Translations under genes and position numbers: made by a program
Part shown: piece by piece, positions 1 to 8,837 of the stretch
Layout: each line of letters starts with the position of its first letter
How positions within the stretch are numbered: position 1 is the first letter of the stretch
The notes under the pieces: generated by a model
Databases searched by the model: none
Told to the model about the DNA's origin: nothing
The model's input: the letters and a program-made list of their open reading frames with translations, nothing else
Origin: Sinanaerobacter chloroacetimidivorans
Lineage (GTDB): Bacteria; Bacillota; Clostridia; Peptostreptococcales; Anaerovoracaceae
DNA: 64,000 nt
Direction of reading: 5' to 3'
Assembly (NCBI RefSeq): GCF_018128545.1
Contig: NZ_JAGSND010000015.1
Span: 37,331-101,330 of the forward strand

Positions 1-2
1 GT

Positions 3-767
3 GAACTGTTTCTGGAAAACTACGATGCCTTTATTGATATCGAAAACAGAACCGTTCATTTTACTGACGGTGGCTTTGCGGAACTTTTAAAAACCGTTAA
101 AGAATACGATGAAAAGGGCTACTTAAAGCCAAGTTCCTCTTCTGCACAGTTTCAATTAGGCGACCTGGAAAAGAATATAGCGGAGCAATTCTTCTACAAA
201 ACCAAGAAACAGTTCTCCCTTTTAACGGAAGCATTAAAGGGAACCGGCATGAAGATGATGCTTTCCTTCGGAAGTATGTCGGCCGGCAACGAAGACAATG
301 ACAAAACCCTCGGGAACCTGCAAGGAAAGAATGGAAACGTGAATTTCAGCTATACGCAAGCTTATGGCATCAACGCCAATTCCGATAATAAAGCACTGGC
401 TTGGGCCTTTGTCAAATATATGATGGGTGAAGAGATGCAATCCTCACTGCAGCTCTCCAGAACCAGCCTGCCTGTCCATAATACGGCACGCAAAGAAAAG
501 GCGGAAATGGGAATTTCCGGCGAATTGTTTGCGCAGGGCAAAGGGAATACAAGCGACGAACTGAATGAATCACAGCAAAAAGCGCTTGATCAATATCTGG
601 AAACGACGGAGAAGCTGTCGGATGCACTGAATTACTGTCCAATAGAAGATACAACCATCAATTCCATGATTGACAGTGAAGCTGCCTATTATTTCAGTGG
701 ATCCAAGACGGCTGAGGAAGTGGCCAATGCTTTGCAAAGTAAGATAGAACTATATTTGAATGAATAA
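3..767 (+). CDS. Sugar ABC transporter substrate-binding protein, C-terminal part (5' end outside window)
   Basis: The reading frame is already open at the window edge and ends at 767, giving 254 residues of the C-terminal lobe of an extracellular solute-binding protein. The segment has the usual features of the sugar-binding family: a helical stretch with aromatic residues, then a conserved region around 'YGINANSDNKALAWAFVKYM', where the protein ends a binding-site strand and starts the helix that reports another copy of the motif 'A..F.KYM'. The signal peptide and lipobox would lie upstream of the window. Two permease genes of the MalF/MalG type follow at once, which supports a carbohydrate importer of the CUT1 type. 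The substrate cannot be read from the sequence, and no ATPase gene is visible. Confidence 0.8.
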   Translation, partial: ELFLENYDAFIDIENRTVHFTDGGFAELLKTVKEYDEKGYLKPSSSSAQFQLGDLEKNIAEQFFYKTKKQFSLLTEALKGTGMKMMLSFGSMSAGNEDNDKTLGNLQGKNGNVNFSYTQAYGINANSDNKALAWAFVKYMMGEEMQSSLQLSRTSLPVHNTARKEKAEMGISGELFAQGKGNTSDELNESQQKALDQYLETTEKLSDALNYCPIEDTTINSMIDSEAAYYFSGSKTAEEVANALQSKIELYLNE

Positions 768-783
768 AGAAGAGGACATGAGA

Positions 784-1632
784 ATGAAAAAACTGCAGCA
801 AGATCCCGGGATTTTGTTTCTGATCCTGGGATTTTTGGGGCTGACACTGTTTTATCTATGGCCCTTTCTCCTGTCACTATGGTACGCATTTGCAGACAAA
901 CCGGTAAACGGCACCTTTGTTGGACTGAAAAACTTTATAGACTTATTCCACAACAAGCCCTATCTTCTGGGATTGAAAAATACCTTGATTTTTATCGGTA
1001 TGAGCGTTCCAGCAGGGATCCTGCTTGCTCTTATTGTGGCTATGCTGATTCATCGGGTTGAGAAAAAGAAGGAACTGTTTACCCTTATTTTTCTCATACC
1101 CCTGGTCATTCCATCGGGTTCCATGGTTTTTTTCTGGAAAGCACTCTTCGTCAGTGACGGATATATCAATGGGGTTCTGGCTTCCATAGGGCTGTCAGGG
1201 GTTCATTGGTTTGAAACATCAGCAGTTCGATATGTTGTAGTTTTAATCTTTATTTGGAAGAATCTGGGATACAATATGGTTTTGTTTATGGCCGGGCTTC
1301 ATAATATTCCCAAAGAGTACTATGAGGCCGCTGCTGTGGACGGCGCCTCAGCCTTACAAACGTTTTTCTGCGTCACCTTGCCAAACCTGATTCCTATGTT
1401 TGTATTGGTGATCATTATGTCCGTGATTAATTCTTTTAAGGTATTCAAAGAGATCTATCTGATTACCGGCAGCTATCCCCATGAGAGCATTTACATGCTG
1501 CAGCATTTTATGAACAACATGCTTTTTTCATTGAATTATCAAAAATTAACGACGGCTACCTGTGTATTGGTATTGATTATTGCTCTAATGGTTCAGTTTT
1601 TATTCCGTTTTGAAAGGAGGGCAGGCATATGA
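784..1632 (+). CDS. Carbohydrate ABC transporter permease (MalF/UgpA type)
   Basis: A 282-residue integral membrane protein with about six hydrophobic segments. The cytoplasmic EAA loop is clear (EYYEAAAVDGASALQTFF), which is the contact site for the ATPase of a CUT1 sugar importer. In-frame ATGs exist at 760, 778 and 784; I chose 784 because AGAGG at 771-775 lies eight bases before it, whereas the earlier ATGs overlap or abut that site. The gene follows the binding protein by 16 bases and overlaps the next permease by four bases (ATGA), so the three are one operon. The substrate is unknown. Confidence 0.88.
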   Translation: MKKLQQDPGILFLILGFLGLTLFYLWPFLLSLWYAFADKPVNGTFVGLKNFIDLFHNKPYLLGLKNTLIFIGMSVPAGILLALIVAMLIHRVEKKKELFTLIFLIPLVIPSGSMVFFWKALFVSDGYINGVLASIGLSGVHWFETSAVRYVVVLIFIWKNLGYNMVLFMAGLHNIPKEYYEAAAVDGASALQTFFCVTLPNLIPMFVLVIIMSVINSFKVFKEIYLITGSYPHESIYMLQHFMNNMLFSLNYQKLTTATCVLVLIIALMVQFLFRFERRAGI

Positions 1633-2558
1633 CTCTAAAGGATATGATCCGCTGGCCTGTGACCCGCCGGTATAGGAGCAGCAGGCGTATGAGCAGCAGA
1701 TATACAAATTCTGTGATCATGGCTGTGTTGATTTTATTGAGCGTGCTTTTTCTCTTCCCGATTGCAGTAACCGTTACAAATTCTTTCATGACGGAAAATG
1801 AAATCCTGCTGCATTATACGACCCAGCTTTCCGCATTTGATATTTTAAACGGCATCAAGGAGAAATTTATTGAAATAACGTTGATACCGAGTGAGATAAC
1901 CGGAGCCCAATATGCCGAAGTATTGATAAACCAACCGTCCTTTTTAATTTTACTGACCAACTCTTTGAAAATTACCGTACCGGTGGTCTTAGGCAACTTG
2001 ATGGTCTCCCTGTTGACCGCATACGGTTTTACAATCTGGAAATGGAAACATAAAGAAATCGTCTTCTTCATCTACATCGTAGTGATGATGATGCCGCTGC
2101 AGGCAGTGCTGGTACCCAATTATATTGTGGCAGAAAAACTGGGTCTGACCACAAGCTATCTGGCCATCATTTTACCTGGAATTTTTGCTCCCTTTGGAAC
2201 GTTTTTGCTGAGGCAGAACATGAAAGGCCTGCCTAAGGAATACTTCGAGGCGGCACAGGTGGACGGTGCAGGTCATTGGTATATGCTGCTGCAGGTTGTG
2301 CTCCCGCAGATGAAATCCGGCATTGCGGCACTGTCCATGCTGGTCTTTATTGAATACTGGAATATCGTGGAACAGGTGGTAATCTTTATTAAAGAATACT
2401 ACCGGGAACCTCTTTCCGTATTTCTTTCCCGCATGTCGGCAGGAAATATCGGAATCATTTTTGCTGCATCTGCGGTGTATCTGTTTCTACCTCTCTGGTT
2501 TCTGGCCTTAGGCCAAAAAGATCTGGAAAAAGGCATAGAGTTATCCGGTATAAAGTAG
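1629..2558 (+). CDS. Carbohydrate ABC transporter permease (MalG/UgpE type)
   Basis: This is the second membrane subunit of the importer, 309 residues. It has an N-terminal membrane segment at about residues 28-50, a large external loop, then five more membrane segments. The EAA loop reads EYFEAAQVDGAGHWYMLLQV. Its start overlaps the stop of the upstream permease in an ATGA, which implies translational coupling; a ribosome site (GAAAGGAGGGC) lies just before it. The N-terminus is rich in Arg and Ser and slightly longer than usual for the family, so a later start at 1689 is possible. No ATP-binding subunit is in the window, so it either lies upstream or is a shared MsmK-type ATPase. Confidence 0.87.
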   Translation: MTLKDMIRWPVTRRYRSSRRMSSRYTNSVIMAVLILLSVLFLFPIAVTVTNSFMTENEILLHYTTQLSAFDILNGIKEKFIEITLIPSEITGAQYAEVLINQPSFLILLTNSLKITVPVVLGNLMVSLLTAYGFTIWKWKHKEIVFFIYIVVMMMPLQAVLVPNYIVAEKLGLTTSYLAIILPGIFAPFGTFLLRQNMKGLPKEYFEAAQVDGAGHWYMLLQVVLPQMKSGIAALSMLVFIEYWNIVEQVVIFIKEYYREPLSVFLSRMSAGNIGIIFAASAVYLFLPLWFLALGQKDLEKGIELSGIK

Positions 2559-2584
2559 TCGCTGAATCAATAGGAGAATGACAC

Positions 2585-3733
2585 ATGAATGAAAAGAGTG
2601 AATTAAGTCAAACCAAATTAAATTCCGGAAAAAGCAGAGGGAGTGTATGGAATCTAAAGAACATAGGCACGGTGATTTTTACCCTGCTTTTGCTTTTGAT
2701 TTTTGCATCCAAAACAATTTATACCTATCATTTACCCGTTGTCACGGCGGTTTCTCCGGTAAACGGGAAGCTGGAAAAATCCGAGACGGTCAAAGGAATT
2801 GTGGAGTGGTCGGATAAGGTGAACCTATACGCCGAAACAGGCGGAAAAGTGGAAGAGATCCTTGTTGAGGAAGGTGATCCTGTAATAAAAGGGCAGCCGT
2901 TGGTGAGACTTTCCCCGACAAAAGAAGATCTTGCCGCCGGCAGGGAAAAGTCTTATGAACTCCGCCAGCTCGAGCAGGAAATCAAAAATGCGGAAGAAGA
3001 CCTGGGCAGGCTGGAAGTCCTTTATAGAGAGGGGGCAATTGCCAAAAATCAATATGATACAGCCCTTAGAAATCTGCAATCCCTTTATAACAAAAAAGAA
3101 AAAATACTGCTGGATTATCAGGATAGTTTGGCAAATCTGGATCAAGATATGCTGATCGTTTATGCGGTACAGGATTCCATCATTGTTGACATTGCTGTCA
3201 ATCAGGGAGAAATCATAAAAAGCAGTCAGCTGGTGGCAGTCTGCGGCAAAGCTCAGCAATATGAGATGATCTGCAACATATCTTTAGACAATAATTTCGT
3301 TTCTGCAGGGGATTCCTGCGAGCTGGAGAATTCATCCCACACGCTGGACGGTATTGTTACCAGGGTGACACCAGTGGATCAGGGGAAGGAAGTCACCATA
3401 GCCATACAATCCGAAGAGGCGACGGCAGGCGAGACCTTTGACGTGACCTTTGAGAAGGAAAGCGCGGAATCACACATCCTCGTGCCTAATGGCGCGCTGA
3501 ATATGGACAGTGACGGGTATTTCCTCTATCAGGTAAAACAAAGAGATGGCATGCTGGGAAAGGAGTTTTACGTGGAAAAGCTGAGAGTTTATATCGGTGA
3601 CGAAGATCATGAAAATACGGTGATTTCGAAAGGCATTACCTTTTTTGAACCTGTTGTGCTTCTGAGCAATAAAGGGCTCTCCAACGGTGAAACGGTAAAA
3701 CTGGAAAATGAAGGTGATTTCTTTGCAGACTAA
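2585..3733 (+). CDS. HlyD/MacA-like membrane fusion (adaptor) protein
   Basis: A 382-residue protein anchored by one N-terminal membrane segment (about 26-46). It has a biotinyl-lipoyl-like half domain at about 65-105 (KVEEILVEEGDPVIKGQPLV), a coiled-coil hairpin at about 115-185 rich in Glu, Lys and Leu, and a beta-barrel/second lipoyl region up to about 300. This order is typical of the adaptor proteins that work with MacB-type ABC exporters or type I secretion in Gram-positive bacteria. It starts 26 bases after the sugar permease and overlaps the next gene by 26 bases, so it belongs to the same transcript. The cargo is unknown. A sugar importer and an exporter adaptor in one operon is an odd pairing. 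Confidence 0.82.
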   Translation: MNEKSELSQTKLNSGKSRGSVWNLKNIGTVIFTLLLLLIFASKTIYTYHLPVVTAVSPVNGKLEKSETVKGIVEWSDKVNLYAETGGKVEEILVEEGDPVIKGQPLVRLSPTKEDLAAGREKSYELRQLEQEIKNAEEDLGRLEVLYREGAIAKNQYDTALRNLQSLYNKKEKILLDYQDSLANLDQDMLIVYAVQDSIIVDIAVNQGEIIKSSQLVAVCGKAQQYEMICNISLDNNFVSAGDSCELENSSHTLDGIVTRVTPVDQGKEVTIAIQSEEATAGETFDVTFEKESAESHILVPNGALNMDSDGYFLYQVKQRDGMLGKEFYVEKLRVYIGDEDHENTVISKGITFFEPVVLLSNKGLSNGETVKLENEGDFFAD

Positions 3734-4781
3734 AGGAAGCGTATTGCTCTGGGCCTTGGCCATTTTTTTGCTGGTCGGATTGCTGTTTCATACGTTTATG
3801 GTGAAATCTATGGATTACGGAGAGCTGCTTTTGATTGAGCCCATTACGGGAACTTCCTCCGAAATAAATAGTGAGGAGCTGGAGGAAATCAATGGTGAAT
3901 CTTTTTTGCTTACCTATGAAATTCTTACGGATGGACGCATATCCGCGTTACATGCAAACTATGATGCAACAGTTAAGGAGACCAATTATACTTATCACTA
4001 TATCATGAATCATAACATTCTTAACGGTTCCTTTTTTACAAAGGAAAATCAGGATAAAAAACAGAAATCAGCGGTACTGAATGAGACTGCAGCGAATCAA
4101 TTCTTTGGAAACATTGACGTTTGCGGCACTGAAATACTCATCGGAAAAGAGAAATTTACCGTAGTTGGAGTTATGGATGATCACGATGAAGATCGATCCA
4201 ATATTTATATTCCTGCTGTCTGCTCCGGCAGAAATCCATCCTCTTTTATCGTGCAGGCGAAGGGCGGTCTTTCAGAGGAGCATATTAAAAATGAATGCAA
4301 ATCCCTGGGCGTATCGGAAAGCCGGTACCGCTTTATCAATCTAGGAAAGCTTGCGGATTTCATCGGGGATATGTCTGCCGGTGCACTGAAATTGGCATTG
4401 GCAGCTGCTTCTATTGCGGTTCTGCATCATATGTATCTTTTTTTAAAGAAAAAAATAAAAGTATTTCAAGAACAATTAAAGCATCATTATCTGAGTGAAC
4501 TGCTCAGGAATAACAGAAAAGACGCGGTCAAGGCTGCTTTACTGCTTCTTGCCGTGTTGCTTCTATTCGGGTTGCTCCTGAAGCTCTCTATCGGCTTTAT
4601 CGGATATGTTTTAGAGGCAGGGGATCTGATTTCCATCATGGGCTATGAGCCTTTTTCATCATTCTATCGGTATTTTAATTCTTTACGGCAGCATTTCCTG
4701 TTTGCGGTGCTGCTGCTTGGCGGGTTCCTTATCAACACCCTTTTGCTGCTTTACATGCATTTGCAAAAGAATTCTGACTGA
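3708..4781 (+). CDS. MacB-like ABC transporter permease (periplasmic core domain protein), no ATPase
   Basis: A 357-residue membrane protein. An N-terminal membrane segment (about 8-28) is followed by a roughly 180-residue extracytoplasmic region containing the MacB periplasmic core pattern (NETAANQFFG, then a strand reading KFTVVGVMDD), and by three C-terminal membrane segments near 220, 280 and 335. This is the topology of FtsX/MacB permeases, but the cytoplasmic ATPase domain is missing. The start overlaps the adaptor gene by 26 bases; a GTG at 3714 is an alternative start. It probably works with the HlyD-like protein upstream. I see no MacB-type ATPase gene in the 60 kb that follow, so the energising subunit must be encoded elsewhere. 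Confidence 0.72.
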   Translation: MKVISLQTKGSVLLWALAIFLLVGLLFHTFMVKSMDYGELLLIEPITGTSSEINSEELEEINGESFLLTYEILTDGRISALHANYDATVKETNYTYHYIMNHNILNGSFFTKENQDKKQKSAVLNETAANQFFGNIDVCGTEILIGKEKFTVVGVMDDHDEDRSNIYIPAVCSGRNPSSFIVQAKGGLSEEHIKNECKSLGVSESRYRFINLGKLADFIGDMSAGALKLALAAASIAVLHHMYLFLKKKIKVFQEQLKHHYLSELLRNNRKDAVKAALLLLAVLLLFGLLLKLSIGFIGYVLEAGDLISIMGYEPFSSFYRYFNSLRQHFLFAVLLLGGFLINTLLLLYMHLQKNSD

Positions 4782-4807
4782 CTTCCGCTCTTTTAACAGT
4801 GTTATTC

Positions 4808-4836
4808 TTGCATCGGTTTTCAAAGTTAGGTATAAT
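4808..4836 (+). promoter_or_regulatory. Sigma-70 type promoter of mgsA
   Basis: TTGCAT at 4808-4813 and a perfect TATAAT at 4831-4836 are separated by 17 bases. The start codon of mgsA lies about 75 bases downstream. The promoter separates mgsA from the transport operon. Confidence 0.7.
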
Positions 4837-4910
4837 CTTCTACGAAGAAGAGCCATGATAGAAGTAATACTGGATTGCATTTTATTGCATAAAGAAAAAA
4901 GAGGTTTATG

Positions 4911-5357
4911 ATGAACAAAATCGGAAAACAAAAACATATTGCATTAATTGCCCATGACAACAGAAAACAAGATTTGGTGGAATGGGCGAAAAATAATGTT
5001 GAAATACTTAGCAGACAGTTTCTTTGTGGAACCGGTACTACAGCCAAGCTGATTTCAGAGGAAACGGGACTGCCGGTCAAGGCCTATAAGAGCGGCCCCT
5101 TGGGAGGGGATCAGCAGATAGGTGCGATGATTTCCAATGGTGAAGTGGATTTTATGCTGTTTTTCTGGGATCCGTTAACCACCCAGCCACATGATCCCGA
5201 TGTAAAAGCGCTGCTGAGAATCGCAGTTTTATATGATATTCCTGTTGCCATGAACCAGTCTACGGCAAATTTTCTGCTTTCTTCAAAACTGATGGAAGAG
5301 GAGTACGAAAGAAGTATTTTGGATTATTATAATAAAATCAGGAAAAATATTTATTAG
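4911..5357 (+). CDS. mgsA: Methylglyoxal synthase
   Basis: This cytosolic enzyme converts dihydroxyacetone phosphate to methylglyoxal and phosphate, a bypass of lower glycolysis used when phosphorylated sugars build up. The 148-residue protein has the usual length of about 150. Visible family motifs are the N-terminal IALIAHDNRK, the phosphate-binding CGTGTTAKLI, the catalytic aspartate in GPLGGDQQIGA and the FFWDPL...PHDPDVKALLR segment with the active-site histidine. Two adjacent ATGs occur at 4908 and 4911; the second is preferred because AAGAGG lies six bases before it rather than three. It has its own promoter. Confidence 0.95.
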   Translation: MNKIGKQKHIALIAHDNRKQDLVEWAKNNVEILSRQFLCGTGTTAKLISEETGLPVKAYKSGPLGGDQQIGAMISNGEVDFMLFFWDPLTTQPHDPDVKALLRIAVLYDIPVAMNQSTANFLLSSKLMEEEYERSILDYYNKIRKNIY

Positions 5358-5468
5358 ATGGGCGTAAAATATAGGTAAACCAAAAGGTGGTTCCGATAAC
5401 CCAGATTACCAGATGAAAAGCAAAAGGTGCTTTACATAATTTTATAGTAATTGCCAGGAGGGTAAAAA

Positions 5469-5870
5469 GTGGAAAGAACTTATATTATGCTGAAACCGGA
5501 TGCGATAACCAGGAAATTGGCAGGACGTATTATTGATAGAATAGAGGCTAAGGGGTATCGCATTGCCGATATAAGGGTCATGAATCTGGACCAGGATATT
5601 CTGAGAGAGCATTATGCCCATATTGCCGACAAGCCTTTTTTTCCGGACTTGGTAAGCTACATGACGTCAGGTCCCGTATGGGGAATGATCGTAGAAGGAG
5701 ACAACGCAGTGCAGGGAATGCGGATTTTGATAGGTGCCACAAAGTTTGAGGATGCCGCTGCCGGAACCATCCGGGGGGATTATGCAAAATCCACCACGGA
5801 AAATGTGATACATGGCTCTGATTCCACAGAAAATGCGGAAATCGAAATAAAAAGGTTTTTCGGCAGATAA
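5469..5870 (+). CDS. ndk: Nucleoside diphosphate kinase
   Basis: Ndk transfers the gamma phosphate of ATP to nucleoside diphosphates through a phosphohistidine. The 133-residue protein shows the family opening ERTYIMLKPDA, the nucleotide-binding KPFFPDLVSYMTSGP stretch and the active-site histidine in ENVIHGSDS. The start is GTG at 5469, with GCCAGGAGGG ending five bases before it; no ATG start is available near the N-terminus. The C-terminus ends shortly after KRFFGR, slightly shorter than in many homologues. It stands between mgsA and the acetylation genes, with no clear terminator on either side. Confidence 0.95.
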   Translation: MERTYIMLKPDAITRKLAGRIIDRIEAKGYRIADIRVMNLDQDILREHYAHIADKPFFPDLVSYMTSGPVWGMIVEGDNAVQGMRILIGATKFEDAAAGTIRGDYAKSTTENVIHGSDSTENAEIEIKRFFGR

Positions 5871-5963
5871 TTTCCTCATAAAAAGGAACGAACCAATTCT
5901 GAAAGAAAATACGAAACATTTGACGAAATCAGGATAAAGAAGAAAACGCAACAGGAGGATCTT

Positions 5964-7379
5964 ATGGTTTTTTCCAGCTTGTTTTTTATCTATGCTTTTT
6001 TACCTGTCACCTTGTTTCTCTACTTTATTTACAAAGGTAAAGCTTACCGCAATTATATTTTAATTATTTCTTCTTTGATTTTCTATGCCTGGGGGGAGCC
6101 GGTGTGGGTTTTACTGCTGGTTCTTACCACCTGGATCGACTACTTTGCTGCCAAAATTATCGATCAATACAAAGGCCTTAGGCAATCAAAGGCGGCATTG
6201 TCATGCGCCGTCGTCTCAAATCTACTGATCCTGTTTTACTTTAAGTATTCGGGTTTTACAGTTGAGAATCTCAATCACTTGCTGGGATCGAATATTCACA
6301 TTCTTGAGTTTTCTTTGCCTATCGGCATTTCCTTTTATACGTTTCAGGCCCTTTCCTATGTCATTGATGTATATCGCGGAGAAGTTGAGGTGCAAAAATC
6401 CTTCCACAAGCTGCTTCTGTATGTGGCCTTGTTCCCCCAGCTTGTTGCAGGACCCATTGTACGTTATCGGGATATCGCCGAAGAGATCGAAAACAGAAGC
6501 ATGTCGCTGACAGCTGTCAGCGAAGGTGCTGCCAGATTTATGATCGGACTTGCCAAAAAAGCCATTATAGCCAATACCGCCGGAAATCTCGCCTCATCCT
6601 TTCTGCAGAGCGAATTCGGGCAATTCACCGTACTCGGTGCCTGGTTCGGAATTTTACTTTTTGCCATCCAGATCTATTATGATTTTTCGGGATATTCGGA
6701 TATGGCAATCGGTCTGGGAAAAATATTCGGTTTCACGTATAAAGAAAATTTCAATTACCCTTATATATCAAAATCGGCTGCCGAGTTTTGGAGAAGATGG
6801 CACATTTCTCTGGGGAGCTTTTTCAGGGATTATGTTTATATCCCACTTGGAGGAAAATATCAGTTTCAGATGAGAAATATCATCGTTGTCTGGTTCCTGA
6901 CAGGCTTATGGCACGGGGCAAGCTGGAATTTTATTTTTTGGGGCCTCTACTACGGATTCTTTATTATCCTTGAAAAATATCTGCTGAACAAGTGGCTTCA
7001 GCATACTTTCCTGCTCTCAAGAATTTATTTTATCTTCCTTACGCTCATTGGGTGGAGCATTTTCTATTACACAGATCTGACGCAATGGCTTGGCTTTATG
7101 AAGGCATTCTGGGGTCTGGGCGGGGTAAAATTCAGCAATACGGAGCTTACCATACAAGTTTCAAATTATTATCTTTTCATTATCTTGGCCGTGATCGGCT
7201 GTACGCCTGTCGTGAAACAGATCAATCATTATATTTCAAAGAAATTGGAGCATCACAGAAAAATCTATGGTTTTTATGAAGGACTGGCAAAGCCGATTCT
7301 CAATGCCGGTTTTCTCTTAGTATCCACAGCCCTTTTAGTGGGCCAAACATACAATCCGTTTTTATATTTTAGATTTTAA
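5964..7379 (+). CDS. MBOAT family O-acyltransferase (AlgI/PatA-like)
   Basis: A 471-residue polytopic membrane protein of the membrane-bound O-acyltransferase family, which passes an acyl (usually acetyl) group across the membrane to an extracellular glycan. It has about ten hydrophobic segments and the typical motifs: PIGISFYTFQALSYVIDVYRG, LVAGPIVRY, YDFSGYSDMAIGLGKIFGF, SLGSFFRDYVYIPLGG and the catalytic histidine in TGLWHGASWNFIFWG. Start ATG 5964 follows CAGGAGG by five bases. The next gene encodes a DHHW protein 26 bases away, the standard AlgI/AlgJ-like pairing. The acceptor could be an exopolysaccharide or peptidoglycan; the sequence does not decide. Confidence 0.92.
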   Translation: MVFSSLFFIYAFLPVTLFLYFIYKGKAYRNYILIISSLIFYAWGEPVWVLLLVLTTWIDYFAAKIIDQYKGLRQSKAALSCAVVSNLLILFYFKYSGFTVENLNHLLGSNIHILEFSLPIGISFYTFQALSYVIDVYRGEVEVQKSFHKLLLYVALFPQLVAGPIVRYRDIAEEIENRSMSLTAVSEGAARFMIGLAKKAIIANTAGNLASSFLQSEFGQFTVLGAWFGILLFAIQIYYDFSGYSDMAIGLGKIFGFTYKENFNYPYISKSAAEFWRRWHISLGSFFRDYVYIPLGGKYQFQMRNIIVVWFLTGLWHGASWNFIFWGLYYGFFIILEKYLLNKWLQHTFLLSRIYFIFLTLIGWSIFYYTDLTQWLGFMKAFWGLGGVKFSNTELTIQVSNYYLFIILAVIGCTPVVKQINHYISKKLEHHRKIYGFYEGLAKPILNAGFLLVSTALLVGQTYNPFLYFRF

Positions 7380-7405
7380 ATGAAGGGCATAAAGAGGGTG
7401 ATGAT

Positions 7406-8758
7406 ATGAAAAAGAGTATTCTCAATGTCCTGCTGGCCGCCTCTGTTATTTTTGGATTCGGTATATTGAATCTTGTTCTGCCGGATAGGCCGACGGTATC
7501 CGAACTGGAAAACAGAAACCTGAAAGCGATGCCTGCTTTTACGAGGGAGAGATTTTTAGCCGGAGACTATCTGAAAGAATTTGATTTGTTCTTTTCCGAT
7601 GCTTTTATTTTCAGGGACCGCTTTATCACCATCGCCAATCGTGTAAAAGATCTCTACGGATTTAAGATGGGAGAATCTGTTGAAATCATCCAATACGCGG
7701 GAGCCAATGCAGCAGAAACAGCAGCTGGTGACTATCCGGATGCCGGTATCAATGTACCAAATGACGTAGAAGGTGCGGGGGCCGGGAGCAAGACGGAGAC
7801 ACCAGAAAGGGAGGCACCGGAAGGGGAGGTACCGGAAAAGGAAATACCGGAGTCGGAACTGACCGATAGCAGCAAAGAGGTGAACAGCCTTCGCGGAGGA
7901 ATGCTGATTTACGGAGATCGAGCCATGGAGGTTTACAAATTTTCGGCAGCCGGTGCAGACAGTTATGCTCGGGCAATCAATTTATACCGTGATCTTTTGG
8001 ACAGCAGCATCAATATTTACTCCCTGCTGGCACCTACCCAAATAGAATTTATTGAGGATGAGCGTTACAGAGAATTATCAGACTCCCAGAGAGATGGCAT
8101 TGAATACGTGAATAACAGGCTTGCACCCGGAATCATACCCATCATGGCCTATGACGAGATAGAACAAAACAAAGACAAATATCTGTATTTCAGATCCGAC
8201 CATCACTGGACTGCACTCGGAGCCTATTATGCCTATCGAAGCTTTGCCAGAGCAGCCGGGCAGATTCCAACAGAGCTGGACCAGTTCCGTACGGGTTATG
8301 CAGAGGGTTATTTGGGATCAACCTATTCGATTACCCTGAGTGAAAGGGTTGCCGCAAATCCTGATAAAATCATTTACTATCTGCCCCCCGTTGATTACAC
8401 CTATTATATCTGTTATTCAACCTATGAAGAGTGGGATCTTCTGGATTTGAAACAGGCAAAAAAACAAAATAAATACCGGCTGTTTTTAAGCGGAGACCGA
8501 CCTCTGGGTAAAATCGTCACGGGTTCCGAATCAGACAGGAAGATCCTTGTAATCAAGGATTCCTATGGAAATGCCTTCGTGCCGTTCTTAATTCCCCATT
8601 ATAAAGAAATTTATATCGTTGACCCAAGGCAGTTTGAGCAAAATATCCTTGAATTCATCGGGGAAAATCAGATCAATGACATTCTGTTTCTTAATTATGT
8701 GATGATCACCAACTTTACGGAGTTCCATAACCTGATGACGGGGCTGACACAAAAATAA
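7406..8758 (+). CDS. DHHW-motif (AlgJ/AlgX-like) extracellular O-acetyltransferase partner
   Basis: A 450-residue protein with an N-terminal membrane anchor (about 6-26) and an extracytoplasmic SGNH-like domain. Two catalytic motifs are visible: RSDHHWTALGAYYAYRSF (Asp and His) and VIKDSYGNAFVPFL (Ser), as in AlgJ/AlgX proteins that complete acetyl transfer started by an MBOAT partner. Between the membrane-proximal part and the catalytic domain, about residues 125-160 form a linker rich in Glu and Pro with an internal pentapeptide repeat, absent from a minimal AlgJ domain. It is expressed from the MBOAT transcript; the start has a GAGGGTGATGAT ribosome site. Confidence 0.9.
   Translation: MKKSILNVLLAASVIFGFGILNLVLPDRPTVSELENRNLKAMPAFTRERFLAGDYLKEFDLFFSDAFIFRDRFITIANRVKDLYGFKMGESVEIIQYAGANAAETAAGDYPDAGINVPNDVEGAGAGSKTETPEREAPEGEVPEKEIPESELTDSSKEVNSLRGGMLIYGDRAMEVYKFSAAGADSYARAINLYRDLLDSSINIYSLLAPTQIEFIEDERYRELSDSQRDGIEYVNNRLAPGIIPIMAYDEIEQNKDKYLYFRSDHHWTALGAYYAYRSFARAAGQIPTELDQFRTGYAEGYLGSTYSITLSERVAANPDKIIYYLPPVDYTYYICYSTYEEWDLLDLKQAKKQNKYRLFLSGDRPLGKIVTGSESDRKILVIKDSYGNAFVPFLIPHYKEIYIVDPRQFEQNILEFIGENQINDILFLNYVMITNFTEFHNLMTGLTQK
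7796..7855 (+). repeat. Four 15-base in-frame repeats encoding an E-x-P-E-x linker
   Basis: Four consecutive 15-base units at 7796, 7811, 7826 and 7841 encode ETPER, EAPEG, EVPEK and EIPES; a degenerate fifth (ELTDS) follows. The period matches whole codons, so copy-number change keeps the DHHW protein in frame and alters the length of an acidic, proline-rich spacer. Confidence 0.85.
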
Positions 8759-8772
8759 AAATTTGCTATAAT
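8744..8772 (+). promoter_or_regulatory. Promoter of the amidase gene
   Basis: CTGACA at 8744-8749, inside the end of the DHHW gene, and TATAAT at 8767-8772 are spaced by 17 bases. The amidase start is about 65 bases downstream. Confidence 0.65.
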
Positions 8773-8837
8773 GGTTGAATGAGGGGATGCGGAGATTGGG
8801 ATATCAGAGATGAGATAAAGGCTAAAGGGGTAATAAC

